Source: Acidobacteriota bacterium
Lineage (GTDB): Bacteria > Acidobacteriota > Terriglobia > Bryobacterales > Bryobacteraceae
Direction: 5' to 3'
Assembly: GCA_026394055.1 (NCBI GenBank)
Contig: JAPKYZ010000024.1
Span: forward strand, 100,548-164,547
Length of the DNA: 64,000 nt
Below, one piece after another: positions 1 through 8,410 of the stretch. The position numbers were made by a program, and so were the translations under genes. The notes beneath the pieces are model-generated. The model worked only from the letters and a program-made list of their open reading frames with translations. It ran no database searches and was not told the origin of the DNA. The first letter of the stretch is position 1. The number at the start of each line of letters is the position of its first letter.

Positions 1-981
1 CCAGGTGGCGTAGGTGGAGAACTTGTAGCCGCGGCGGTATTCGAACTTGTCGGCCGCGCGCATCAGGCCGATGTTGCCTTCCTGGATCAGGTCCAGCAAG
101 TGCAAGCCACGGTTGACGTACTTTTTGGCCACGGAGACGACCAGGCGGAGGTTGGCTTCCACCAGATCCTTCTTGGCCCGCTCCGCTTCCACTTCACCCA
201 CGCGGATGACTTGGAGGGAGTGCTTCAGGTCTTTCAGCGAAGCGCCGGCGATGCCTTCGCGCTTGCGGATCTCACGCTTCAGCTCCCGGACGCGGGTCTG
301 GGCGGCGGCGGAGGTCTTTTCTTCCAGGCGCAGGCGCTCGGCGTCGAGGTGCGAGATCTCCTCGACCGTCCGCTCAATCTCCTTCGAGAACTGCTTCCAG
401 CGGTTCAGCTGCCACGGCACCCGGCGGATCAGCTGGCTGCACTCCACCAACGCCCGGTTCACTTTGCCCTGGGCCTTGCGGCGGACTTTTTTGTTTGACA
501 GCGGGATCGCTTCGTACTTTTCCGTCAGCTGCGTCAGCTTCTTGAACAGCACCATGAACTCATTGAACTGAGCCCGCACTTCGACGCGTTGCTTTTCTTC
601 GGCCGCCGGATTTTCTTCCACGTCGCCGATGTCGGCCACGTCGTCCACATCGGTGATCGTTTTCTTGATCTGGTCCGCCAGATCGATCACCATCAACTGG
701 ACCAGCGCCGAACGGCTGATCGCTTTTTGGGCGCGCAGCTTGCCGCGTTCCATCCGCCGCGCCAAATCCACTTCGCCTTCACGAGTGAGCAGCGGCACCG
801 CACCCATCTCACGCAGGTAGACACGCACCGGGTCATCGGTGTAGATGGACTCTTCCACCGGAGCGGCAGCCTGGAAGTCTTCACCTTCCTGGACCTCTTC
901 CGGATGGAAAAATGAGGGTTCCTCGTCAAAGGGAATCCCTAATGGTTCGCGCGTATCAGTTAATAGTTCTTCGTATTCCAC
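1..981 (-). CDS. rpoD: RNA polymerase primary sigma factor RpoD (3' end outside window)
   Basis: This is the primary sigma factor, which directs RNA polymerase to housekeeping promoters. The reading frame is open to the window edge, giving 327 codons and no stop. Sigma region 1.2 is seen near residues 49-75 ([16 protein letters not shown]). An acidic/charged non-conserved insert follows. Region 2.1-2.3 spans about residues 274-327 ([16 protein letters not shown], then [14 protein letters not shown] and YKFSTYATW). Regions 3 and 4 lie beyond the edge. I chose the GTG start at 981 because a GGAGGT sits about 11 bases upstream and no in-frame ATG gives a better fit. It is read leftward, away from nrdR. 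Confidence 0.95.
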   Translation of the reverse strand, partial: MEYEELLTDTREPLGIPFDEEPSFFHPEEVQEGEDFQAAAPVEESIYTDDPVRVYLREMGAVPLLTREGEVDLARRMERGKLRAQKAISRSALVQLMVIDLADQIKKTITDVDDVADIGDVEENPAAEEKQRVEVRAQFNEFMVLFKKLTQLTEKYEAIPLSNKKVRRKAQGKVNRALVECSQLIRRVPWQLNRWKQFSKEIERTVEEISHLDAERLRLEEKTSAAAQTRVRELKREIRKREGIAGASLKDLKHSLQVIRVGEVEAERAKKDLVEANLRLVVSVAKKYVNRGLHLLDLIQEGNIGLMRAADKFEYRRGYKFSTYATW

Positions 982-1346
982 TTGCTATCTCTACCTCCGG
1001 GGTACACCGTCCTGGCGCAGCCGAGCCCAAAAGACGCCACCCGCGGCAAGCCCACCATTGGGGACATTGCTGTCATGCACCCACGCGCGCCGGGCGATCA
1101 ATCGCCGGGCGTCGGGCAGTGAGCGCTAAACCCTTTACTGTCAATAACTCGCGGGTTCGATCCCGCCATCCGCTGCGCCTAGGCGCAACACGGCTCAATA
1201 GCCAGATGAGTATAACACCAATCGCCCGAATCAGCTAAAGCTCAATTAAAGAGATGCTTTGGCCGCCCAGAGGTTACACAAACATTTGCTCATCATGTCT
1301 GATGAGTGTCGCCACTGTGGGCGGGTTCTCTTTCAAAATGAGCGGG
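982..1346. other. Intergenic region upstream of rpoD, no gene seen
   Basis: These 365 bases separate the 3' end of nrdR from the start of rpoD. I find no convincing open frame. On the minus strand a TATACT hexamer at 1214-1209 could be a -10 box for rpoD, but the matching -35 is poor and the leader would be over 200 bases. A T-arm-like stretch near 1149-1165 does not fold into a complete tRNA. Confidence 0.4.
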
Positions 1347-1808
1347 TTAGCCTCTTTTTTGCCGCATCAGGCTCTTGATCTCGTCCAGAAACGCTTCTTC
1401 ATCCTGAAAGTCCCGGTACACCGATGCAAAGCGGACGTAGGCGATTTTGTCGAGTTCCTTCAACCGGGTCATCAAAATCTCCCCGATCTCGGTCGTCTTC
1501 AGTTCGCGATCAACGCTTTCGCTCAGCTTTCCCTCCACCTCATCGACCAGATTGGCGAGTTTGGCCATCGGGATAGGCCGCTTTTCGGCCGCCTTCAGTA
1601 GGCCGCCCAGTACTTTCTGGCGCTCGAATTTCTCCCGGCGGCCATCTTTCTTGACCACCATGTACGGTATCTCGTCAATCCGTTCATAGGTGGTAAACCG
1701 GCGTGCACAGCGCAAACACTCGCGCCTCCGGCGGATCGAATCGCCTTCCTTGCTTTCGCGGGAATCGATCACTTTGTCTTCAAGGAAGGCACAAAACGGG
1801 CACAACAT
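1347..1808 (-). CDS. nrdR: Transcriptional repressor NrdR
   Basis: NrdR is a zinc-ribbon and ATP-cone repressor that senses ATP/dATP and controls ribonucleotide reductase genes. The 153-residue length is typical. The zinc ribbon shows two CxxC pairs, C3/C6 and C31/C34, with the usual SRESKEGDSIRRRREC block between them. The ATP-cone follows (IPYMVVKKDGRREKFERQK). The C-terminus RFASVYRDFQD is the family signature. It sits 2 bases after the stop of the YbhN-like gene, so the two are probably co-transcribed. No nrd gene is in the window. Confidence 0.96.
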   Translation of the reverse strand: MLCPFCAFLEDKVIDSRESKEGDSIRRRRECLRCARRFTTYERIDEIPYMVVKKDGRREKFERQKVLGGLLKAAEKRPIPMAKLANLVDEVEGKLSESVDRELKTTEIGEILMTRLKELDKIAYVRFASVYRDFQDEEAFLDEIKSLMRQKRG

Positions 1809-1810
1809 GC

Positions 1811-2776
1811 TTATTTCTCCGACGCCCGCGGCAGCTTCACCAGGCTGGTAAGGCTGAGGCCGCTACGGACGGCCAGCACCAGACCCAGGGGGACAATCAC
1901 GACCATTCCGATCAGCCACAGCAGCAGCCCGAGCGTGGTGGCATGCTCCAGGCCCAAGCCAAACACCTGTGTCAGCACCACCACCGCCACCACCTGGATG
2001 CCGCCGCCAATGCCCGGAATTTGCACGATGCTGCCAAACGTCACAAACCCCAGCACCACCATCGAATCCTGCCAGGACAGATGGGCCGACGGCGGGAAAC
2101 CCATGAAAATACAATAATAGCAGGCTCCCACCAGCGCCCACTCGATCAGCGTATAGCCCAGAATCAGGGCAAACGCCCGGGTGTCGCGTGTGGCGGCGAC
2201 GCCCATGGCAAACGAATCGAGAATGGTGGCCGCTTTGGGCGCCCATTTGGCGGGCAGCCGCCCCAGCAGCGCTTGCAGCTTGGGGCCCGATTTGCCGGAA
2301 TACTGCCGGAACGCAAATAGAATCAAACAAGTACCCGCACCCAGCAGGCCGATCAACCGGCCGCTCGATTCCAGCACCCACCGCACTTGCGGGCCGACGT
2401 GCGAGGCGGCGGACGAGTTCAGCTGCGTCAGCGCCAGGCCAAAGATCAGCAGCACCATCGCCAGATCGGTCATCCGCTCCAGAAACCAGACCGCCAGTTG
2501 CGAAGACAGCGTGACGCCTTCCGCCTTGGCGATCAGGTACGGCCGGACGATCTCCGCCGCGCGGCCAAACAGGACGGCCGCGGTAAAGCCGACCGCCGTG
2601 TTTGAGAAAATTCTCCCCAGCGGAGCATTCGGCGCCACCGGAGCCATCATCACCTGCCACCGCAGCGCCCGGCCCAGAAACGTCAACAGCACCAGGACCA
2701 CCGACGCGGTCAGCCAAACCGGGTCCAGTTGCCGGAACGTGCGGAGGAAAAGTGTGAGATCGAAGGGTAGTGTCAC
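1811..2776 (-). CDS. YbhN/UPF0104 (LPG-synthase TM-like) membrane protein
   Basis: This is a multi-pass inner-membrane protein of the flippase-like domain family related to the membrane half of lysylphosphatidylglycerol synthase. Its substrate is unknown. Family marks are RALRWQVMM after the first hydrophobic segment, FGRAAEIVRPYLIAK, a WFLERMTDLAMVL helix and the glycine-rich FGSIVQIPGIGGG loop. I chose the GTG at 2776, giving 321 residues. The frame is open up to 2929, but the extra residues are polar and unlike the family. With this start the N-terminal helix that usually precedes the RALRW segment is missing. It could be translated from elsewhere or be a shortened variant. Confidence 0.8.
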   Translation of the reverse strand: MTLPFDLTLFLRTFRQLDPVWLTASVVLVLLTFLGRALRWQVMMAPVAPNAPLGRIFSNTAVGFTAAVLFGRAAEIVRPYLIAKAEGVTLSSQLAVWFLERMTDLAMVLLIFGLALTQLNSSAASHVGPQVRWVLESSGRLIGLLGAGTCLILFAFRQYSGKSGPKLQALLGRLPAKWAPKAATILDSFAMGVAATRDTRAFALILGYTLIEWALVGACYYCIFMGFPPSAHLSWQDSMVVLGFVTFGSIVQIPGIGGGIQVVAVVVLTQVFGLGLEHATTLGLLLWLIGMVVIVPLGLVLAVRSGLSLTSLVKLPRASEK

Positions 2777-2922
2777 AGCTGAATTTGGCCCGTCACAGCC
2801 GGTGGTCGCAGCAGGGCACTGGGCAAGGACGCGGGCATTGGGGCTAGAATGTGGTGATCCTGCTTGTGATACCGGAGAATCGGGCGAACTTATTATGGCA
2901 AATCCTCGTTCCTTGAATTGGA

Positions 2923-3588
2923 ATGGCAATCAGCCTCAATCCGATGTTTTCCGGCGCGAGCGGCATACCGGCCCTCCCCTGGGCGGGGGCAACGAGCCGT
3001 GTCATGAGCGTGGATAACATCCTGGACGGCGACGCACTTCTGGTAGACCGGTGCCTGGCGGGCGAAGATTCCGCCTGGGAAGACCTGGTGAAGGTCCACA
3101 GCAAACGGGTCTATTCCATCTGCTACCGGTTCACGGGCAGCGACGGATCCGCGCAGGATCTGACGCAGGAAGTGTTTCTGCGAGTTTTCCGGACGCTGAA
3201 GAGTTTTCGCTCCGGTGAGGGTTCATTTGGTGTTTGGCTGGCGCGACTGACGCGCAATTTGTTGATCGACCACTACCGCCGCAACCGGCTGGAACGGGCC
3301 AGCGATTCGCTGGAAGATCAGTTGCCGATGCTGGAATCACGCTCGGCTTCTGATTCCCGCGCCGACGGTCTGCTGGCCGGGCGCGAGGCCAGCGAACTGT
3401 TGCAGGCGGCCTTGCAGAAGCTGTCGCCCGAACTGCGGGAGACGGTGATCTTGCGCGACATCGAAGAGTTGGAATACCGGGAGATTGCCCAGGCGCTGGG
3501 TGTCCCGGAAGGTACAGTGAAATCGAGATTGAATCGTGGCCGGGCGGAATTGGCCCGGCTGCTGAAGAAACATAAGGCGGCTTTATGA
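2923..3588 (+). CDS. ECF-type RNA polymerase sigma factor
   Basis: An alternative sigma factor with region 2 near residues 48-115 (YSICYRFTGSDGSAQDLTQEVFLRVFR) and region 4 near 160-215 (LSPELRETVILRDIEEL and the HTH YREIAQALGVPEGTVKSRLNRGRAEL). The stop overlaps the start of a zf-HC2 anti-sigma gene (ATGA), so it heads a sigma/anti-sigma operon that continues into three LiaF-like genes. The start is uncertain: ATG at 3004 would remove 27 weakly conserved residues, and neither site has a strong ribosome binding site. The trigger signal cannot be told, but the downstream membrane genes suggest an envelope response. Confidence 0.92.
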   Translation: MAISLNPMFSGASGIPALPWAGATSRVMSVDNILDGDALLVDRCLAGEDSAWEDLVKVHSKRVYSICYRFTGSDGSAQDLTQEVFLRVFRTLKSFRSGEGSFGVWLARLTRNLLIDHYRRNRLERASDSLEDQLPMLESRSASDSRADGLLAGREASELLQAALQKLSPELRETVILRDIEELEYREIAQALGVPEGTVKSRLNRGRAELARLLKKHKAAL

Positions 3589-4160
3589 CGGAACCAGTGA
3601 AGTACAACTGCACCGACATCGAACTGCTCTTGTGCGACTACGTGGACCGGACGCTGGACCGGACGCAGCGGGAAGCTTTTGAGGCGCATGCCCAAAGCTG
3701 CAGCGCGTGTGCGGAGCTGGTGGCCGATGTCACCGGGGCGGTGGAGTTTGTGGAACGGTGCGCGGTGGTGGAGCCGCCGCCGGAATTGATCACCCGGATC
3801 ATGCACGAACTTCCGGTGGTACGCACGGAGCAAAAGGTGCGCCGGGGCTTAAGCGGCTGGCTGGCCCAGTGGCTGCGCCCGGTGCTGCAACCGCGTTTTG
3901 CCATGGGCATGGCGATGACGATCCTGTCGTTTTCGATGCTGGGCAAGTTTGCCGGCCCCTTGCAGCCGATCAAGCCGTCGGATCTGGACCCGGTGAAGGT
4001 CTGGTCCGCCCTCGACGACCGCGCCCACCGGGTGTGGAACGACACGGTGAAGTACTACGAGAGTTTAAAGTTCGTCTATGAGATCCAGACCCGGCTGCGG
4101 GAATGGAATCAGGAAGAGGAACTGGAGCAAAAGGGACAAGCGTCCGGGGAGAAGAAGTAA
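3585..4160 (+). CDS. Anti-sigma factor with zf-HC2 domain
   Basis: This is the probable membrane-bound inhibitor of the ECF sigma factor directly upstream. The N-terminus carries the anti-sigma zinc-finger pattern Hx3Cx2C (HAQSCSAC) within a CTDIELLLCDYVDRTLD context. A single membrane segment lies near residues 104-125 (FAMGMAMTILSFSMLGKF). The C-terminal part is charged and probably outside the cytoplasm. Its start overlaps the sigma stop by four bases, and its own stop overlaps the next start (TAATG), which indicates translational coupling. Confidence 0.88.
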   Translation: MTEPVKYNCTDIELLLCDYVDRTLDRTQREAFEAHAQSCSACAELVADVTGAVEFVERCAVVEPPPELITRIMHELPVVRTEQKVRRGLSGWLAQWLRPVLQPRFAMGMAMTILSFSMLGKFAGPLQPIKPSDLDPVKVWSALDDRAHRVWNDTVKYYESLKFVYEIQTRLREWNQEEELEQKGQASGEKK

Positions 4161-4891
4161 TGGAACCGATGACACCAAGTCAAACGGATGGATCGATGCC
4201 GGCTGGGCCGGCGGTAGCTGAAAACTCCGGTCTCCCTCCTGAAGGTACGTCCGAGCTTCCGGTTGTTGGCTACTGCCGCACGTGTGGCCGCCCCTTAACC
4301 GACGAGACCAAGCGCATGGCACTGGGCACTCTGTTTTGCGCGGACCATGCGCCTTCAGTGGACGCTCCGCCTCCGGTGGAGCCTCCGTCGCCCTATTTGG
4401 CGCCGCCTCCGCAGATGGCGGCGGCCGCGGTCTCGCCCGCCTTGGCCTTCATCTTGGGGTTGATTCCAGGTGTGGGTGCCATCTACAACGGGCAGTATGC
4501 CAAGGGCTTCGTCCATGTGCTGGTGTTTGGCCTGTTGACGTCGATCATCAGTTCCCGCGCGATGTCCGATGGGTTTGAGCCGTTGTTTGGCACGCTGACC
4601 GGGGTGTGGTTTTTCTACATGGCTTTTGAGGCCTACCACACGGCCAAGCGCCGCTTGGCGGGCGAACCGGTGGATGAGTTTTCCAGCCTGATCCCCATGA
4701 CCGGCGCGGGCTTCCCGGTGGCGCCGGTGGTGTTGATCCTGCTGGGCGTGGTTTTCCTGCTGGCCAACTTTGGCTTGTTGCGCCTGTCGCAAGTGCTGCG
4801 CTTCTGGCCGCTGCTGTTGATCGGCGCCGGCGCGGTGATGCTGGTGAATCGCATGAAGGGTGTGGGCCCGGGGGTGGACCGTGAACAATAG
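4160..4891 (+). CDS. B-box-like zinc finger membrane protein with LiaF-type TM domain
   Basis: A 243-residue protein of unknown exact role. A cysteine/histidine finger near residues 37-65 (CRTCGRPL, then FCADH) resembles a B-box. After a proline-rich linker come hydrophobic segments: AFILGLIPGVGAIYNGQYAKGF, typical of TM2-like domains, then two more helices. The C-terminal block LLGVVFLLANFGLL with RFWPLLLIGAGAVML matches the LiaF transmembrane (DUF5668-like) unit. The start overlaps the anti-sigma stop, and its own end overlaps the next gene by 11 bases. It probably belongs to the envelope response run by the sigma factor. Confidence 0.8.
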   Translation: MEPMTPSQTDGSMPAGPAVAENSGLPPEGTSELPVVGYCRTCGRPLTDETKRMALGTLFCADHAPSVDAPPPVEPPSPYLAPPPQMAAAAVSPALAFILGLIPGVGAIYNGQYAKGFVHVLVFGLLTSIISSRAMSDGFEPLFGTLTGVWFFYMAFEAYHTAKRRLAGEPVDEFSSLIPMTGAGFPVAPVVLILLGVVFLLANFGLLRLSQVLRFWPLLLIGAGAVMLVNRMKGVGPGVDREQ

Positions 4892-5084
4892 CTTAAGCGC
4901 GCTGGCCCGTGCCCTGCGCGGCCCCATCATGATGGCCACGCTCGGCGGCCTGTTTGCCATTGACCAGGGCGGCGGCTACAGCTTCTCCTCCACCTGGCCG
5001 GTATTGATCATTGTGTTTGGCTTGATGAAACTGGCTGAAGCCGGGTTGCCCAAGGCGCCGGCGGCCAATCAGGGAGGCCTGTGA
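4881..5084 (+). CDS. Small LiaF-type membrane protein
   Basis: This 67-residue protein has two short hydrophobic segments (IMMATLGGLFAIDQ and STWPVLIIVFGLMKL). It repeats the FW/TWPVLLI signature of the LiaF-type domains in both neighbours. The GTG start at 4881 overlaps the previous gene by 11 bases, and the stop overlaps the next start (GTGATGA). It looks like a duplicated single LiaF unit. Its function is not known. Confidence 0.75.
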   Translation: MNNSLSALARALRGPIMMATLGGLFAIDQGGGYSFSSTWPVLIIVFGLMKLAEAGLPKAPAANQGGL

Positions 5085-6550
5085 TGAGACGCGGTTCCGT
5101 CGTTTTTCCGTTCATCCTGATTGTGCTGGGCGGCCTGTTTCTCGCCAACAACCTCAACCCCAGCCTTTCCGTCATTGGCCTGGTGAGCCGGTTCTGGCCG
5201 ATGCTGCTGATCGTCTGGGGCGCGCTGCGGGCGGGCGAGATCCTGTTCACCTACCTGCAAGGCCGCCCGCTGCCGATGGCGGGTGTGTCCGGCGGCGAAT
5301 GGTTTCTGGCGGTCTTTCTGTCGTTCATCGGACTCGGCATGATGGGCTACCAACGCTTCGCCCCCGTCTTCCCCGGACGCTTCGCTATGCGGGGCATGGA
5401 GATCTTCGGCGAGCCGTTTGACTATCCGCTGCAAGGCAAGGCCTCGGCCGTTGGCGCCACCAAACTGGTGATCGAAAATCTCCGCGGCAATGCCCGCGTG
5501 GTCACCGGTGACGTCACCGAAGTGCAGGTGAGTGGACGCACCACCGTGCGCGCCATCAGCGACAGCGAAGCCCGGCGCACCTTTGACAAGATGCCGTTTG
5601 AAGTGATCGCCCAGGGCGGTCAAGTGTTGGTCCGCACCAATCAGGAGCGGGCCACCGGTGACGGCCGCGTCTCGGCCGATCTCGACATCACCATCCCCAA
5701 GACCATGGGCGTTGAGGCGCGCGGCCGCTACGGCGACTTTGACATCACCGGCACCAGTGGCAACATCGCCATCTTCAGCGACAACGCCGGTGTGCGGTTG
5801 CAAGAGATCGGCGGCAACGTCACCATCGATCTGCGCCGCAGCGATGTGGTCCGGGCGGTCAACGTCAAGGGTACCGTGGAAATCCGCGGCCGGGGCGACG
5901 ATCTCGAACTCGAAAACATCGACGGACAGGTGACCATCGTTGCCTCTTACTCCGGCGACATCAACTTCCGCAACCTGGCCAAACCGGCCCGGTATGAAAG
6001 CTCCAACTCCAACATCTCGTTTGAGCGGCTGCCCGGCTTCCTCCGCCTGGCCCGGGGCGAACTGGTGGGAGCCAAGATCGTCGGCCCCATTCGCATCACC
6101 TCCAAGACCAAGGACATCCGCCTCAGCGACTACACCAATACCGTCGAGATCGATGTCGACCGGGGCGATGTAGAACTGCGGCCCGGCAAAGCCCCCATCT
6201 TCAAGACCGACGTCCGCACCCGCAACGGCGACATTGAGCTCGCCCTGCCCGAGGGCGCCAAGATGGACCTCACCGCCACCACGCAGCGCGGCGAAACCAT
6301 GATCGACTACCCCGGCCTCCGGACCAACCGGGAAGGCCAGGGCGGCACCATCAAGAGCATCACCAACCAGGGCCCCGCGGTCCAGATGGAGACCAAACGC
6401 GGCGGCCTCACCGTCCGGGTGGCCACGGGGTCGGACGCCGGTGAATGGGTGGATGCGCCCGCGCCGCCAAAGGTCAGCAACGCCCCCGCCGCACCGGGAG
6501 CGCCCAAGCCTCCGGCCCCGACGGTGCCGCTGAAAGTCCAGCAGCAGTAA
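5081..6550 (+). CDS. LiaF-like TM domain fused to DUF4097-type beta-helix
   Basis: A 489-residue membrane-anchored protein. The N-terminus holds LiaF-type helices (FILIVLGGLFLANNL, RFWPMLLIVWGALRAGEI) and a further helix at about residues 77-93. From about residue 120 on it is a repetitive beta-rich domain of the DUF4097/adhesin-like class, with recurrent turns such as LENIDGQVTIVASYSGDI and DVRTRNGDIELALPEG. The end is proline/alanine-rich. GTG 5081 and ATG 5084 are both possible starts. As last gene of the sigma operon it is probably an effector or sensor at the cell envelope. Confidence 0.85.
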   Translation: MMRRGSVVFPFILIVLGGLFLANNLNPSLSVIGLVSRFWPMLLIVWGALRAGEILFTYLQGRPLPMAGVSGGEWFLAVFLSFIGLGMMGYQRFAPVFPGRFAMRGMEIFGEPFDYPLQGKASAVGATKLVIENLRGNARVVTGDVTEVQVSGRTTVRAISDSEARRTFDKMPFEVIAQGGQVLVRTNQERATGDGRVSADLDITIPKTMGVEARGRYGDFDITGTSGNIAIFSDNAGVRLQEIGGNVTIDLRRSDVVRAVNVKGTVEIRGRGDDLELENIDGQVTIVASYSGDINFRNLAKPARYESSNSNISFERLPGFLRLARGELVGAKIVGPIRITSKTKDIRLSDYTNTVEIDVDRGDVELRPGKAPIFKTDVRTRNGDIELALPEGAKMDLTATTQRGETMIDYPGLRTNREGQGGTIKSITNQGPAVQMETKRGGLTVRVATGSDAGEWVDAPAPPKVSNAPAAPGAPKPPAPTVPLKVQQQ

Positions 6551-6575
6551 GCCTTCCAAGCCTCGAGCCAAGACC

Positions 6576-6609
6576 AGCCCCATGCGTGAAGCGTGGGGCT
6601 TCTCTTTTA
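6576..6609 (+). terminator. Rho-independent terminator after the LiaF operon
   Basis: A 10-bp stem (6576-6585 with 6591-6600, one G-T pair) and a GTGAA loop are followed by TCTCTTTTAT. It lies 26 bases after the operon stop and 19 bases from the end of the convergent glycerate kinase gene, so it may serve both. The stem begins AGCCCCATGCGT, the same core as the long palindrome at 55570-55644. Confidence 0.75.
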
Positions 6610-6627
6610 TCCCGCGGTGCCGAGCCC

Positions 6628-7872
6628 CTATCGCGTCAGCCGGACTTGCAGGTCCATCACGTTGGTGCCCGTGGGGCCGGTGATGATCAAGCCGCCCACC
6701 GCTTGAAAGAAGTGGTAGGAATCGTTGTTGTTCAAGAACGCCTCGGCGTCCAGACCCTGCTGCCGGGCCTCCGTGATGGTTGCGCCGTCCGCCATCGCTC
6801 CCGCGGCGTCGGTGGGGCCATCGGTGCCATCGGTGCCCGCGCTCAAGAACACCGTGTCCGGCACGCCCTCCAGCGCGAGCGCCGCCGCCAGGGCCATCTC
6901 CTGATTGCGGCCGCCCTTGCCCCCGCCTTGGATGGTGACCGTGGTCTCACCGCCGGCGATCAAGCAGCCAGTCTCGCGGGCCAGTTGGCGGCCCACCTCG
7001 CGCGCCTCCCCTTCGAGCGTCGTCGAGAGCAGCTTCGGCCGATAGCCCAGTTCGCCCGCCCGCACCATGGCCGCCTCCGCCGCCAGCCGATTGCTGCCCA
7101 CAATCACATTGCGCACCTGGGCAAACGCCGGATCACCGGGCTTGGGTGTCTCGGCGCCGGATTCGAGTCGAGCACGGACAGCCTCGGGTACACGATTCAG
7201 CAAACCGTAGCGCTCCAGAATTGCCACCGCGTCCGCAGCCGTCGAGCCATCGGGCACCGTTGGCCCGGAGCCGATCACGTCCAGGTTGTCGCCAATCACA
7301 TCGGACAAGACCAGCGCCAACACCCGTGCCGGAGCGGCCAGCTGCGCCAGTTGCCCACCCTTGATCGCCGACAGGTGCTTGCGCACGCAGTTCAGCTCGT
7401 GGATCGTCGCGCCGCAGCCCAACAGCAGCCGCGTGGTCTGCTGTTTTTCGGCAAGTGTCAGCCCGTCGGCCGGCAACGGCATCAGCGCGGAGGCGCCGCC
7501 CGAGATCAGGCACAGCACCAGATCGCCCGCTTGGGCGTCTCGCGCGATCTGCGCAATCCGCCGCGCTCCGGCCACGCCGCGGGCATCAGGCAGCGGATGG
7601 CTTGCTTCCACCTGCTCAATCCGCGCGAGCGGCAGCGTGTGCCCATCCTTGACGTTGATCACCCCGCCCCGGATCGCCGCGCCAAAGTGCTGCTCCGCGG
7701 CTTGCGCCATGGCGGCTGTGGCTTTGCCGGCGCCGATCACCCAGACGCGATCCGCCCGCTCCGGCTCAAGCGCGGCCCGCACCGCAAGATGAGGGTCCGC
7801 CGCGCGGACACCGGCTTCAAAGATTGAGAGCGCGTCCGCCCGGAGCTGCGCAAGGGTGGTCACAGGCGTCAT
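6628..7872 (-). CDS. Glycerate 2-kinase (GckA/MOFRL family)
   Basis: This enzyme phosphorylates D-glycerate to 2-phosphoglycerate in the cytoplasm. The 414-residue length matches the class. The N-terminal DUF4147 part shows RVWVIGAGKATAAMAQA, the loop LCLISGGASALMPLPADGLT and LVLSDVIGDNLDVIGSGPTVPD. The C-terminal MOFRL domain shows LIAGGETTVTIQGGGKGGRNQE and FLSAGTDGTDGPTDAAGA. It is followed 10 bases upstream on the same strand by aroK and an SDR gene, likely one operon. A 2-hydroxyacid dehydrogenase at 15.9 kb could feed it, but that link is only an inference. Confidence 0.93.
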   Translation of the reverse strand: MTPVTTLAQLRADALSIFEAGVRAADPHLAVRAALEPERADRVWVIGAGKATAAMAQAAEQHFGAAIRGGVINVKDGHTLPLARIEQVEASHPLPDARGVAGARRIAQIARDAQAGDLVLCLISGGASALMPLPADGLTLAEKQQTTRLLLGCGATIHELNCVRKHLSAIKGGQLAQLAAPARVLALVLSDVIGDNLDVIGSGPTVPDGSTAADAVAILERYGLLNRVPEAVRARLESGAETPKPGDPAFAQVRNVIVGSNRLAAEAAMVRAGELGYRPKLLSTTLEGEAREVGRQLARETGCLIAGGETTVTIQGGGKGGRNQEMALAAALALEGVPDTVFLSAGTDGTDGPTDAAGAMADGATITEARQQGLDAEAFLNNNDSYHFFQAVGGLIITGPTGTNVMDLQVRLTR

Positions 7873-7882
7873 GCGGGTCCAG

Positions 7883-8410
7883 TTAGAACAGCGGCAGCTT
7901 CATGATGGAGCGGACATGCTCGGTCGCATCGGCGTCGCTGACTTCAATGCGATAGTCGGCCTTCGAGTAGGCCTCGCGGCGTGTCTCGTACAAGCTGCGG
8001 AACTTGTCCAGGTCACGCGCCAGCGGGCGGTGTTGCGCCCGCGCCACGCGCCGCTCCAGCACCTCCAGCGGACAGTCCAGCCAAATGGTGACGCCATTGT
8101 TTTCGAGCAGCTCATAGTTGCTGTCCTGCGCGAACGCGCCGCCGCCCAGGGCCACCACGTGCGGCTTGCCGTACTCCACTTGGCGCACCAGCGCGGCCAA
8201 TCGCTCATGCTCCAGTTGGCGGAACGCGGGCTCACCTTGAGTCTCAAAAAGGTGGGTGATGCTCGCGCCGGCGGCTTGTTCAATCTGCTCGTCCAGATCG
8301 GCAAAGTACCAGCCCAGTTCGTCCGACAGCAGCCGTCCAATGGTGGACTTGCCGGTGGCCATAAACCCCACCAGGTAGATACCCGGGGTTCGCTTGAGGC
8401 GCAAAATCAC
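7883..8410 (-). CDS. aroK: Shikimate kinase
   Basis: Shikimate kinase converts shikimate to shikimate 3-phosphate in aromatic amino acid synthesis. The P-loop is GFMATGKSTIG near residue 14, where most AroK have GxGKST; the DLD motif (FADLDEQIEQ) binds shikimate. ALGGGAF is the third signature, and the lid arginine lies in RPLARD. The GTG start at 8410 overlaps the upstream SDR stop (GTGA) and gives the usual 175-residue length; the longer open frame adds residues that do not fit the family. aroB is elsewhere in the window (51.7 kb). Confidence 0.92.
   Translation of the reverse strand: MILRLKRTPGIYLVGFMATGKSTIGRLLSDELGWYFADLDEQIEQAAGASITHLFETQGEPAFRQLEHERLAALVRQVEYGKPHVVALGGGAFAQDSNYELLENNGVTIWLDCPLEVLERRVARAQHRPLARDLDKFRSLYETRREAYSKADYRIEVSDADATEHVRSIMKLPLF

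Noticed and set aside
1140..1180. A T-arm-like stretch with GGTTCGATCCC resembling a tRNA or tmRNA end
   Set aside because: The loop would be six bases long, and no acceptor or D arm pairs with it on the upstream side.
5069..6583. A 504-codon minus-strand frame opposite to the LiaF/DUF4097 gene
   Set aside because: It is the mirror of a clear LiaF-like gene and shows no domain.
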